DNA from: Planctomycetota bacterium
Lineage (GTDB): Bacteria; Planctomycetota; J058
Assembly (NCBI GenBank): GCA_023954375.1
Contig: JAMLIC010000015.1
Coordinates: 124,001-188,000, forward strand
Reading direction: 5' to 3'
DNA: 64,000 nucleotides
Shown here: in pieces, positions 18,399-27,058 of the stretch
Layout: the number at the start of each line of letters is the position of its first letter
How positions within the stretch are numbered: position 1 is the first letter of the stretch
The notes under the pieces: model-generated
What the model was told of the DNA's origin: nothing
The model's database searches: none
What the model saw: the letters and a program-made list of their open reading frames with translations, nothing else
Program-made: the position numbers and the translations under genes

Positions 18399-18540
18399 TC
18401 GGCGGCTGCGGCCGCGGATGCCGGGCGAGGGGGGGCGCGCGCGGGTCGTAGGATCCGGCGATCCGGCGATCGATACGACCCGCGCGCGCCCCCCCTCGCC
18501 TCGGCCTCCGCGCCCTCGCCTCGCTCGTGGTTCCATTCCA
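18394..18540 (+). repeat. Dispersed hairpin repeat family B, copy 1, with 27-bp stem
   Basis: It begins inside the stop codon of the YdeI-like gene (gTGTGATCGgCGGCTGCGGC). It contains a perfect inverted repeat with arms 18424-18450 and 18474-18500 around a 23-base loop, and ends with a conserved CTCGGCCTCCGCGCCCTCGCCT block. The copy at 51848 matches it closely outside the stem. A transcript would fold into a very stable hairpin here, between two convergent genes, so it could act as a bidirectional terminator; there is no T tract. Confidence 0.85.
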
Positions 18541-18591
18541 CCCGTGGGTTCGAGCGTGTCGATGACGAGTACCTGCGTTTGAGGACAGGGC

Positions 18592-19296
18592 CTAATCCGT
18601 CTCGATCTTCTCCTTGGGGTGCGGGTAGTAGAGCTTGGCGACCTTCCGGGCGACCGCGCGGAGGAGCCCCTCCTGCACCTGGTCGGGGTCGAGGAAGATG
18701 TCGCCGCCGGGGTGCATGAAGTCGGACGGGAAGCGCGCCTCGACCACCGCCTCGGCCTTGGCGATGAACCGGCCCCCCCGGTCGTAGTCGAGCGGCGCCA
18801 TGCCGGCGGCCTCGCGCGCCTGCCGCTGCTCCTCGGCGCGCCGCCGCTCCTTCTCCTCCTCCTCGCGGGTGCGCCGCTGCACCTGGAAGAGCCGGGCCTT
18901 CACCCGGGCCGTGCCCTGGATCATGTTGATGTTCTTCGGGTCGCGGAGCTCGAGGCGCTCGAAGTCGCACAGGAGGACGTAGTCGGCCTTGCACAGGGCG
19001 GCCACGTCGCGCGGCGAGAGCTTGGTCACGTCCTCGGCGAGGTACAGCCCCAGCACGTCCTCGTAGGGGCGGACGCCGAAGTCGGCCTCGCGCTGGAGGA
19101 CCTCCGTCGTCAGGCGGGCCGCGTCGTGGCCGCGCGGGTTCGAGTCCCACCGGTCCGGGAAGTCCGGGTCCTTGAAGGGCATGACGACGAGGAACTCGTC
19201 CTCCGGGATCTCGTAGACGGGGTCCTGGATCTCCGCGCCGGTGCAGCCGGCGAGGGTCAGCGCGAAGAGGATCGGGGCGAGCAGGTTCCGCTTCAT
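18592..19296 (-). CDS. Putative lipoprotein of unknown function
   Basis: 234 aa. The N-terminus is a lipoprotein signal with lipobox LAGC (Cys18), predicting lipid anchoring in the periplasm. The mature part includes EFLVVMPFKDPDFPDRWDS and a segment DVAALCKADYVLLCDFERLELRD resembling planctomycete lipoproteins that share a FlgO/TolB-N-like alpha-beta core. A charged helical stretch (EEEEKERRRAEEQRQ) divides it from a conserved C-terminal part. Function is unknown. It is convergent with the LPS operon across repeat B. Confidence 0.7.
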   Translation of the reverse strand: MKRNLLAPILFALTLAGCTGAEIQDPVYEIPEDEFLVVMPFKDPDFPDRWDSNPRGHDAARLTTEVLQREADFGVRPYEDVLGLYLAEDVTKLSPRDVAALCKADYVLLCDFERLELRDPKNINMIQGTARVKARLFQVQRRTREEEEKERRRAEEQRQAREAAGMAPLDYDRGGRFIAKAEAVVEARFPSDFMHPGGDIFLDPDQVQEGLLRAVARKVAKLYYPHPKEKIETD

Positions 19297-19386
19297 GGGG
19301 ACCGTTATATGCCCCTCCGGGTCACTGGGGAGTCACCCGCTCGTGATCGACGGTCGCCCGCCGGCGGCGTGGCAAGGGGTTAGGCC

Positions 19387-19878
19387 TCAGGCCGCCCGCC
19401 GCACGAGGCGCCCCAACCACCGCTCGAGGCGGCGCGCGACGACCTCCCGCAGCCGCGGCCGGGGCCACGGCGGCGTGGCCGGCGCCCAGGGCTCCTCCGG
19501 GGGAGCGACCGTCACGACCGGCGCCTCGACGACCGGCGCCTCGACCACCACCGGCGCCTCGACGGCGACCGGCGCCTCGACGACGACCGGCGCCTCGACG
19601 ACGACCGGCGCCTCGACGACGACCGGCGCCTCGACGACCGGCGCCTCGCGGGCGGTCTTGCGCCGCGACCGCGGGCGCCGCTCGCGCGGCTCGTCCTTCA
19701 CCGCCTTCTGGCGCGCGGTCGAGCGCCGGCGCGGGGCGGGAGGTGGCGCCGGCGTGGCCTCGACCTCGGCCTCCGCCGGCGCGGGCTCGCGGCTCGGGAC
19801 GAGGAACTCGAGGTCGCCGCGCGGGCCGCGGGCGAAGGCCCGCTGCAGCTGCCCGGGGTCAAGCCGCCTGCTGGACAT
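19387..19878 (-). CDS. Repeat-rich disordered protein downstream of parA
   Basis: 163 aa. An ordered N-terminus (DPGQLQRAFARGPRGDLEFLVPS) is followed by a Pro/Ala linker, a basic patch (RERRPRSRRKTAR), eight EAP units as EAPVVV repeats, and a basic C-terminus (LREVVARRLERWLGRLVRR). It overlaps the end of parA by 20 bases, so the two are translationally coupled. The charge pattern suggests an adaptor or nucleoid/membrane-binding partner of the ParA ATPase, in the place usually held by ParB, but it has no ParB or HTH motif. This role is an inference. Confidence 0.6.
   Translation of the reverse strand: MSSRRLDPGQLQRAFARGPRGDLEFLVPSREPAPAEAEVEATPAPPPAPRRRSTARQKAVKDEPRERRPRSRRKTAREAPVVEAPVVVEAPVVVEAPVVVEAPVAVEAPVVVEAPVVEAPVVTVAPPEEPWAPATPPWPRPRLREVVARRLERWLGRLVRRAA
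19513..19648 (-). repeat. In-frame minisatellite encoding EAPVVV units
   Basis: Eight copies of gaccggcgcctc, spaced 15 or 18 bases apart, encode the EAPVV and EAPVVV units of the ParA-linked protein. The unit length stays a multiple of three, so copy-number changes would not break the frame. Confidence 0.9.
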
Positions 19879-20668
19879 GGGTCGCCTCCTCCCGCTCGAC
19901 CAGGGCCGCGAGGTCGCGCGCCAGCTGCCGGTAGGCCTCCGAGGCCCGCGCCGCCGGCGCGTAGACGGTGACCGGCAGCCCGCGCGCCTGCGCCTCGCGC
20001 ACGCGCGTGTCGACGCCGACCGCGACCGGGCTCACCTCGTCGCCGAACTCGCGGCGCAGCTCGCCCAGCACCTGCTTGCAGATCCCGTTGCGCTGGTCGT
20101 AGAGCGTCGGCACGAGCCGCACGACGAGCCGCGGGTTGCGCCGCTCGCGCACGAGGTCGACGAGGTCCAGGAGCTTGACCACGCCCCTCGCCGAGAAGAA
20201 CTCGCACTGCACGGGGACCACCACGACGTCGGCGGCCACGAGGGCGTTGATCGTCAGCGCGCCGAGCGAGGGCGGGCAGTCGATCAGGGCCAGGTCGAAC
20301 GACGGCGCCGCGGCGTCGAGGCGGCGCTCGAGGACCTCGTCGAAGCCGACCTGGCCCAGCAGCTCCGCCTCCGCCTGCGCCAGCCGCGGCCCCGCCGGGA
20401 CGACGGCCAGGCGCTCGAGCCCGCGCGTCGGCGCCGGCAGCGCCGCCTGCGCCAGGCCGACGCCGCGCCCGGAGAGCACCTCGTAGGTGGACGGCTGGCC
20501 CGGGTCCGGGTCGAGCCCGAAGCCGATCGCCAGGTTGGCCTGCGGGTCGAGGTCGACGGCCAGGACCCTGCGGCCCTCCTGGGCGAAGGCCGCCGCCAGG
20601 GACTGGCAGGTCGTGGTCTTGGCCACGCCCCCCTTCTGGTTGGCCACCGCGATGACGCGCACGCTCAC
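19859..20668 (-). CDS. parA: ParA/Soj-family ATPase (orphan)
   Basis: 269 aa. Deviant Walker A KGGVAKTT (12-19), DLDPQANLAIGFG, Walker B LALIDCPPSLG and VPVQCEFFSARGVVKLLDLV place it among ParA/Soj proteins that form ATP-dependent sandwich dimers on DNA. No parB or parS-like site is next to it; the partner gene is the repeat-rich protein. It may position a cargo other than the chromosome (for example a chemosensory array, or a surface or polysaccharide complex), as orphan ParA proteins do. It is cytosolic. Confidence 0.88.
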   Translation of the reverse strand: MSVRVIAVANQKGGVAKTTTCQSLAAAFAQEGRRVLAVDLDPQANLAIGFGLDPDPGQPSTYEVLSGRGVGLAQAALPAPTRGLERLAVVPAGPRLAQAEAELLGQVGFDEVLERRLDAAAPSFDLALIDCPPSLGALTINALVAADVVVVPVQCEFFSARGVVKLLDLVDLVRERRNPRLVVRLVPTLYDQRNGICKQVLGELRREFGDEVSPVAVGVDTRVREAQARGLPVTVYAPAARASEAYRQLARDLAALVEREEATHVQQAA

Positions 20669-20718
20669 CCTCCTGACGAGGTCCTATCGGCAGGGGGCGG
20701 GGCGGGTCTGGAGGGAGC

Positions 20719-21618
20719 TCAGCCGAAGCGCACGATGATCGAGAACGTCGCGCCCAGGTACTCCAGGTCGAGGTCGAAGCTGTCCTTGGCGTCGCGCCGG
20801 TCCTTGGAGCGGATGTCGTACTGCAAGTAGCGGCCGCCCAGGCGCAGGCCCACGAACGGGATCGGGTAGGCCGTCACGCCGAAGTCGAGGCACACCGTGC
20901 TGCCCTGGATCTGGTCGTAGGTGAAGTAGGAGCCGGTGAACTTCAGGTCGACCTCGAACCACTTGCGCAGGCCGGCCCGCACCTCGAAGCCGAGCTCGGG
21001 GTAGGGGATCAGGGCGGCGTCGTCGTACTTGAGCGGCGTCTTGATGTCCGAGGTGTCGCCCTTGAGGCCGAGCGTCTTGACCTCCCAGTCGACGGCCAGG
21101 ACGCGGGCGGCGACGACGGGCGAGAGGCGGACCCACCGGTTGTTGATGATGTTGATCTTGATGTCGATGCCCACGTGGAACTGGCGGAAGCGGGACTCGA
21201 CCGGCGTCGACGCCGTGAACTGGGCGCCGCCGAAGTTGACCGTGCGGGTGAGCGTGGCCTTGCCCTCGTACTCGTAGGGGGCGACCGCCCACAGGGCCAC
21301 CGACGACCAGCGCGTGTCGAAGAAGACCTCGCCCTCGAGGATCCCGTTCTGGAACATGTAGTCCGACTGGACCGTCTGGCGCACGCCGAGGTCGTCGCGG
21401 ATGTCGATGTTCGAGCCGAGGAGGCCGAGCGGCTGGGTCACGCCGGTGCCGGCGACCCGGGCCTTCAGGTTCATCTCGGGCCGGTAGAAGATCCCCAGGC
21501 GCGCGCCGATCCAGCTCGTGTCGAAGTCGTCCGCCTCGTCCGCCCGCGCCGGGGCGGCGGCGCCGAGCAGGGCGAAGAGCACGAGCGAGCCGGCGGCGCG
21601 GCGAAGCGACCTGGTCAT
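20719..21618 (-). CDS. Predicted outer-membrane beta-barrel protein
   Basis: 299 aa. A signal peptide (1-27, ending APARA) precedes alternating amphipathic strands rich in aromatic residues (FRQFHVGIDIKINIINN, LGFEVRAGLRKWFEVDLKFTGSYF, GVTAYPIPFVGLRLGGRYLQY) and a final strand ATFSIIVRFG. The pattern suggests an 8-12-stranded barrel. No named family is recognised; the overall form resembles OmpA-like/OmpW-like barrels. It is a single gene and could be a porin or a structural barrel. Confidence 0.7.
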   Translation of the reverse strand: MTRSLRRAAGSLVLFALLGAAAPARADEADDFDTSWIGARLGIFYRPEMNLKARVAGTGVTQPLGLLGSNIDIRDDLGVRQTVQSDYMFQNGILEGEVFFDTRWSSVALWAVAPYEYEGKATLTRTVNFGGAQFTASTPVESRFRQFHVGIDIKINIINNRWVRLSPVVAARVLAVDWEVKTLGLKGDTSDIKTPLKYDDAALIPYPELGFEVRAGLRKWFEVDLKFTGSYFTYDQIQGSTVCLDFGVTAYPIPFVGLRLGGRYLQYDIRSKDRRDAKDSFDLDLEYLGATFSIIVRFG

Positions 21619-21712
21619 GGGACCCCCTGGCCGGGAGTCTACGCCAGGGGGGCGACACCGAGCCAGCGCGCAAGGAGCCGGGCAGGCGCCCCCCTGCCGT
21701 ATCCTCGCCCGG

Positions 21713-22921
21713 GTGAGCGACCGGACCGCGGCGACCTCGGTGACGCCCTCCCGCGCCCGGCGGGGCTTGCCCTGGCTGGGCGCGCTGGCGCTCGTCGCGC
21801 TCGGGGTCGACGCGGTCTACCGGGCCGGCCTGGGCCCGAAGGAGCGCACCGACCTCCCCGTCTACCTGGCGGCCTCGGAGCGCCTGCTCGAGGGGAAGGA
21901 CCCGGTCGGGGCGACGAGCGCCCGGGGCTGGCCCTACTACTACCCGCCCACGCTCGCCGTCCTGCTGGTGCCCCTCGTGCCCGCGCCGCTGCCGCTGGCG
22001 GCCGGGGTCTGGTTCGCGGTCGGCGCCGCGGCGCTCGTCGGCGGCGCCCACGCCGCGCGGCGGGCGGTGGACGGCGCCGCCTGGGACCGCTGGGACGCCC
22101 TGGCCGCGGCGCTCGTGGCCCTGCCCGCCGCGAGCGCCCTCCTGCGCGGGCAGATGGGGCCGCCGCTGCTCGGCCTGTGCGCCGGGGCGGCGCTCCTCCT
22201 CGCACGCGGGCGCGACGCGCCGGCGGGCGCGCTCCTCGCGCTGGCGACCGCGCTCAAGGTCACGCCCGGCGCGCTCCTCCTGGCCCTGCCGCTGGCCAGG
22301 CGCGGGCGGGCCGCCGCGGCGGCCGGCGGCGGGCTGGTCGTGTGCCTGCTCCTCCTGCCGGCGCCGGTCCTCGGCCTCGGCGGCGCCGCGCGCGCCTGCG
22401 CCGGCGCCGCGCAGGTGGTCCTCGGCCTGGCGGCGGCGCCGGGGCACGTCGACGTGCCGGGCGACGCGCCCCAGGCGCGCGACCCGCACATCCCGACCAA
22501 CCAGTCGCTCGCCTCGCAGGCGATCCGCCGCCTCCCCGAGGGCGGCGGCCGGGCCGCGGTCGTCCTCCTCCTCGGCGCCGCGGCGCTCGCGCCCGGCCTC
22601 GTCCACGCGGCGCGCGGCCGGCTGACGCGCGCCCTGGCCCTGCTCCTGGCCGCGCCGCTCGTCGCGGCGCCGGTCGCCTGGCACCACCACCACGTGGTGC
22701 TCCTCCCCGCGCTCCTCCTCCTCGCTCACACGGCCCGCGCGGGTGACCGCCCGGCGCGCGCGGCCCTGGCGGCCTTCGCCGCGCTCTCGCTCCTCCACTT
22801 CGCCGTCACGCCCCTGCGGCCCTACGGGCTCCTCGGCTGGGGGACGCTCGGCGTGTTCGTGGCCCTCGCGGCCGCGGCGCCGGGCGCGGCCGAGGACGAG
22901 CGACGCGTCACCCGAGGCTGA
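21713..22921 (+). CDS. GT87-like polyprenol-phosphate-mannose-dependent mannosyltransferase, multispanning
   Basis: 402 aa from GTG 21713. It is a GT-C-fold protein with about ten hydrophobic segments. The early extracytoplasmic loop holds TDLPVYLAASERLLEGKDPV and GWPYYYPPT, the typical GT87/DUF2029 signature; a middle loop has DPHIPTNQSLASQAI and a later segment PVAWHHHHVVLLPALLLL. Family members transfer mannose from a polyprenyl-phosphate donor to glycans or lipoglycans on the outer face of the inner membrane. Acceptor unknown. It is not obviously in an operon. Confidence 0.8.
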   Translation: MSDRTAATSVTPSRARRGLPWLGALALVALGVDAVYRAGLGPKERTDLPVYLAASERLLEGKDPVGATSARGWPYYYPPTLAVLLVPLVPAPLPLAAGVWFAVGAAALVGGAHAARRAVDGAAWDRWDALAAALVALPAASALLRGQMGPPLLGLCAGAALLLARGRDAPAGALLALATALKVTPGALLLALPLARRGRAAAAAGGGLVVCLLLLPAPVLGLGGAARACAGAAQVVLGLAAAPGHVDVPGDAPQARDPHIPTNQSLASQAIRRLPEGGGRAAVVLLLGAAALAPGLVHAARGRLTRALALLLAAPLVAAPVAWHHHHVVLLPALLLLAHTARAGDRPARAALAAFAALSLLHFAVTPLRPYGLLGWGTLGVFVALAAAAPGAAEDERRVTRG

Positions 22922-22943
22922 CCCCGCTCGCGTGGGCGGCGGT

Positions 22944-22975
22944 GTTACGGTCACTCTCGTCGCCAGCGCCGTAAC
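22944..22975. promoter_or_regulatory. Inverted repeat upstream of the nitronate monooxygenase, possible operator
   Basis: Perfect arms gttacgg (22944-22950) and ccgtaac (22969-22975) flank an 18-base spacer, 13 bases before the ATG of the split nitronate monooxygenase gene. The position fits a regulator site or a leader hairpin. No regulator gene is adjacent. Confidence 0.3.
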
Positions 22976-22988
22976 CCGAGGGGCACCG

Positions 22989-24262
22989 ATGCACCGCGAT
23001 GGCTCTCCTCTCGAGCGAAGTGAGGCGTTCTGCGAGGCCCTCGGCCTCCGAGCTCCGCTGCTCATGGCGCCCATGGCGGGCGCCTGCCCGCCCGAGCTGG
23101 CGGCTGCCGTCACCAACGCCGGCGGCCTCGGTGGGTGCGGGGCGCTGCTCCTGGACGCCAGGAAGAGCTTGAGAACTCTTATCTCCGCCGCTCGTGCTCG
23201 ACCCGCCAAAGCGAGCGATGGGGAGGCGCGGAACGGGCCAGATCGTGCCAGTCCGGGACTTGCTCCGATCGCGCCCCCCTCGCGAGCGCATCACTCATCG
23301 CAGGTATGAGCTCGAGAGAAATCGCGCAGCGATTTCTTCTCGAGCTCAGGAAGATCTCGGCCTGGGTCGAGGCGTTCAAGCGCGCCTCGAGCGGTGGCTT
23401 CCACATGAACCTGTGGATTCCCGAGCCGCTCCCGACGCGGGATCCGGCGCACGAGCGCGCCCTGCGCGCGTTCCTGTCGAGCTGGGGCCCGGCGGTGCTC
23501 GAGACCTGCTTCGAGCCGCCGCAGGCTGACTTCCGCGCGCAGTGCCAGGCGCTGATCGATGCCGGGCCGACCGTGATCTCCTCGATCATGGGCCTCTTCC
23601 CGCCGGAGGTGGTCGACGCCATGACGGCGCGCGGCATCCGCTGGTTCGCGACGGCGACCACGGTCGAGGAGGCTCGCATGGGCGAGGCCGCGGGCGCGGA
23701 CGCGATCGTGGCGCAGGGCGCGGAGGCAGGCGGGCACCGCGGGGCCTTCACGGCCGCCGCAGCAGGGCAGAAGGCGGTCGGCCTCTTCTCGCTCGTGCCC
23801 GCGATCGCCGACGCCGTCCGCGTGCCGGTCGTCGCGGCCGGCGGCATCGCAGACGGCCGGGGGGTCGCCGCCGCCCTGACGCTGGGCGCGTCGGCGGTCA
23901 TGGTCGGCACCGCGCTCCTGCGCACCCCGGAGGCCGCGATCGCGAGGGCGTGGGCGGACGCGCTGGCGCACACCCAGCCCGAGGACACCACCCTGACCCG
24001 GGCGTTCTGGGGACGGCTGGGGCGCGCCATTCGCACCGCCTACGTCGCGGCCGCGGACGCCCCGGGTGCACCGGAGCCGGCGCCCTACCCCGTCCAGCGC
24101 GCGCTCACGGCCGCGATGCGCAGCGACGCCGCCGTCCGGAACGACCTCGCTGGGCTGCAGGCGTGGGCCGGACAGTCGGCGCGTCTGAGCCGTGCAGAAC
24201 CCGCAGGGATCGTCATCGAGACGATGTGGAGGGACGCGTTGCGGCTGTTGGGGCGAGGTTAG
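22989..24262 (+). pseudogene. Nitronate monooxygenase / 2-nitropropane dioxygenase interrupted by a 181-bp insertion
   Basis: The 5' part (22989-23165) encodes APLLMAPMAGACPPELAAAV and TNAGGLGGCGALLLDARK. The 3' part (from 23354) continues ISAWVEAFKRASSGGFHMNLWIP in another frame, through GAEAGGHRGAF, VVAAGGIADGRG and VMVGTALL to the stop. Removing 188 bases (element plus one target copy) gives one 361-residue frame, the normal length for this FMN-dependent TIM-barrel family, which oxidises nitronates. As it stands, the first frame stops at 23307-23309, and that TGA overlaps an ATG (23306) that opens the remaining 318 codons, so two polypeptides might be made. Codon usage looks less GC-extreme than in the neighbours, suggesting recent acquisition. 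Confidence 0.9.
23166..23346 (-). mobile_element. 181-bp MITE-like element, copy 1, inside the nitronate monooxygenase gene
   Basis: The ends are imperfect inverted repeats (agcttgagaa at 23166; agctcgagaa read from 23346), 9 of 10 matching. The element is flanked by the direct repeat caggaag (23159-23165 and 23347-23353), possibly 8 bp long because the next base is also shared. One end (about 23308-23346) folds into a 17-bp hairpin with one bulge around gaaatcgc/gcgatttc. It encodes no transposase, so it would be moved in trans. It is nearly identical to the copy at 52022-52202. Confidence 0.9.
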
Positions 24263-24269
24263 CCACTCG

Positions 24270-24357
24270 ACTGCTCGATGCCCCGGGCGGCCGGCGCCTG
24301 GCGGTCCGCCTGGAGGGCGGACGCGTCGTCGCGCTGGACCTCGCCGGCGGAGGGTAG
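24270..24357 (+). pseudogene. Possible C-terminal gene remnant
   Basis: Between the nitronate monooxygenase and the AAA gene, one frame reads LLDAPGGRRLAVRLEGGRVVALDLAGGG and then stops at 24355-24357. Its third positions are nearly all G/C, like real genes in this genome, and it looks like the end of a beta-rich protein. It has no start of its own. It may be the tail of a gene whose 5' part was lost when the neighbouring gene was acquired; chance is not excluded. Confidence 0.25.
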
Positions 24358-24383
24358 GCTCGGAGGGACCCGACGGAGGGCCC

Positions 24384-25736
<1,353 letters not shown>

Positions 25737-25738
25737 CG

Positions 25739-27055
25739 ATGACCTCCTACGACGACGGCCCCGCCCCGGTCGGCGGCTCGACCTTCGACGCGCGCCTCGC
25801 GCGCGCGCACCTCCTCTTGACGCAGGGGCGCCACGCTCAGGCCGAGAGCGAGGTCCGGGCCGCGCTGGCGGCCGACCCCCACGACGCCGGCGCGCACGCC
25901 CTGCTGGCGTTCTCGCTCCTCGGCCAGGAGCGCCGCGACGAGGCCCAGCGCGCCGCCGAGGCGGCGATCGGCGCCGCGCCCGACGCGTCGCTCGGCCACA
26001 CCGCCCTCGCCCTCGTGCTCCTCGACCGCCGCGACCACGAGGGCGCCGCGCGCGCCGCGCTCGAGGCGGTCCGCCTCGACCCGGACGACGCCGGTGGGCA
26101 CGCGCTCGAGGCCGAGGTTCGCCTGGCGCAGCGGCGCTGGGCCGACGCCCTGGCCGCCGCCGAGCGCGCCCTCCGGCTCGACCCGGAGCACCCCCGCGCG
26201 CTCCGGGCCCGCGCCTCGGCCCTCGTGCACCAGGGCGCGCCGGCCGACGCGGCGGCGTCGCTCGCCACGGCGCTCGCGCGCGACCCCGACGACGACGAGA
26301 CCCACGCCACGCTCGGCTGGACGCACCTCCACGCCGGCCGCCCCGCCGAGGCGCTCGAGCACTTCCGCGAGGCGCTGCGCCTCGACCCGACCAACGAGGC
26401 CGCCCGCGCCGGCATGGTCGAGGCGCTCAAGGCGCGCTACCGCCTCTACGGGCTCGTCCTGCGCTACTTCCTGTTCATGGCGCGGCTCACCCCGGGCCAG
26501 CAGTGGGGCGTGATCATCGGCGGCTACGTCGGCTTCCGCGTCCTGCGGTCGACGGCCAAGGACAACCCCGACCTCGCGCCCTGGCTCACGCCGCTGATCG
26601 CCGTCTACATCGCGTTCGCCGCCCTGACCTGGATCGGCGAACCGGTGTTCAACCTCGCGCTCCGCCTGAACCGCTTCGGCCGCCACCTCCTGAACGACGA
26701 CCAGCGGCGCGCCTCGACGTGGTTCGGCGGCGTCGCCGCCCTGGCGCTCGCCCTCGCCGCCGCCGGCCTGATCACCGGCTCGGGCGGGCTCCTCATGGGG
26801 GCCCTGGGCGCCGGCCTCCTCCTCCTGCCCGTCGCGGGGACGTTCAACTGCGAGTCCGGCTGGCCGCGCACGGTCATGGCGCTCGGGACCGCGGCCCTGG
26901 CCGCGCTCGGCCTCGGCGCGCTCCTCGTGAGCGAGGTCGCGACGTCGCGGGGCGCGGAGGCGCTGGGGAACGTCCTGTGGACCGGCTTCTTCCTGGGCGC
27001 GTTCGTCTCGCTCCTGGCGGGCAACGCCCTGGGAATGGTCCGCCCACGCCGCTGA
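25739..27055 (+). CDS. TPR-repeat protein with C-terminal membrane domain
   Basis: 438 aa. Residues 15-225 are about six TPRs with canonical Ala/Leu/Pro spacing (ALRLDPEHPRALRARASALVHQG, HATLGWTHLHAGRPAEALEHFREALRLDPTN). After a basic stretch come about six membrane segments (245-430) with a short loop (EPVFNLALRLNRFGRHLLNDDQRRA). The TPR part should lie in the cytosol. The two-base gap to the AAA gene supports an operon in which the ATPase is recruited to the membrane (inference). Confidence 0.8.
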   Translation: MTSYDDGPAPVGGSTFDARLARAHLLLTQGRHAQAESEVRAALAADPHDAGAHALLAFSLLGQERRDEAQRAAEAAIGAAPDASLGHTALALVLLDRRDHEGAARAALEAVRLDPDDAGGHALEAEVRLAQRRWADALAAAERALRLDPEHPRALRARASALVHQGAPADAAASLATALARDPDDDETHATLGWTHLHAGRPAEALEHFREALRLDPTNEAARAGMVEALKARYRLYGLVLRYFLFMARLTPGQQWGVIIGGYVGFRVLRSTAKDNPDLAPWLTPLIAVYIAFAALTWIGEPVFNLALRLNRFGRHLLNDDQRRASTWFGGVAALALALAAAGLITGSGGLLMGALGAGLLLLPVAGTFNCESGWPRTVMALGTAALAALGLGALLVSEVATSRGAEALGNVLWTGFFLGAFVSLLAGNALGMVRPRR

Positions 27056-27058
27056 CCG

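Noticed and set aside
19081..19160. T-arm-like sequence ggttcgagtccc, suggesting a tRNA
   Set aside because: No acceptor stem, D-arm or anticodon arm fits around it, and it encodes the DSNPRG segment of the lipoprotein on the minus strand.
23166..23346. Sequencing frameshift as the cause of the split nitronate monooxygenase
   Set aside because: The disruption is a 181-bp sequence with terminal repeats, target duplication and a second copy in the window, not a single-base indel.
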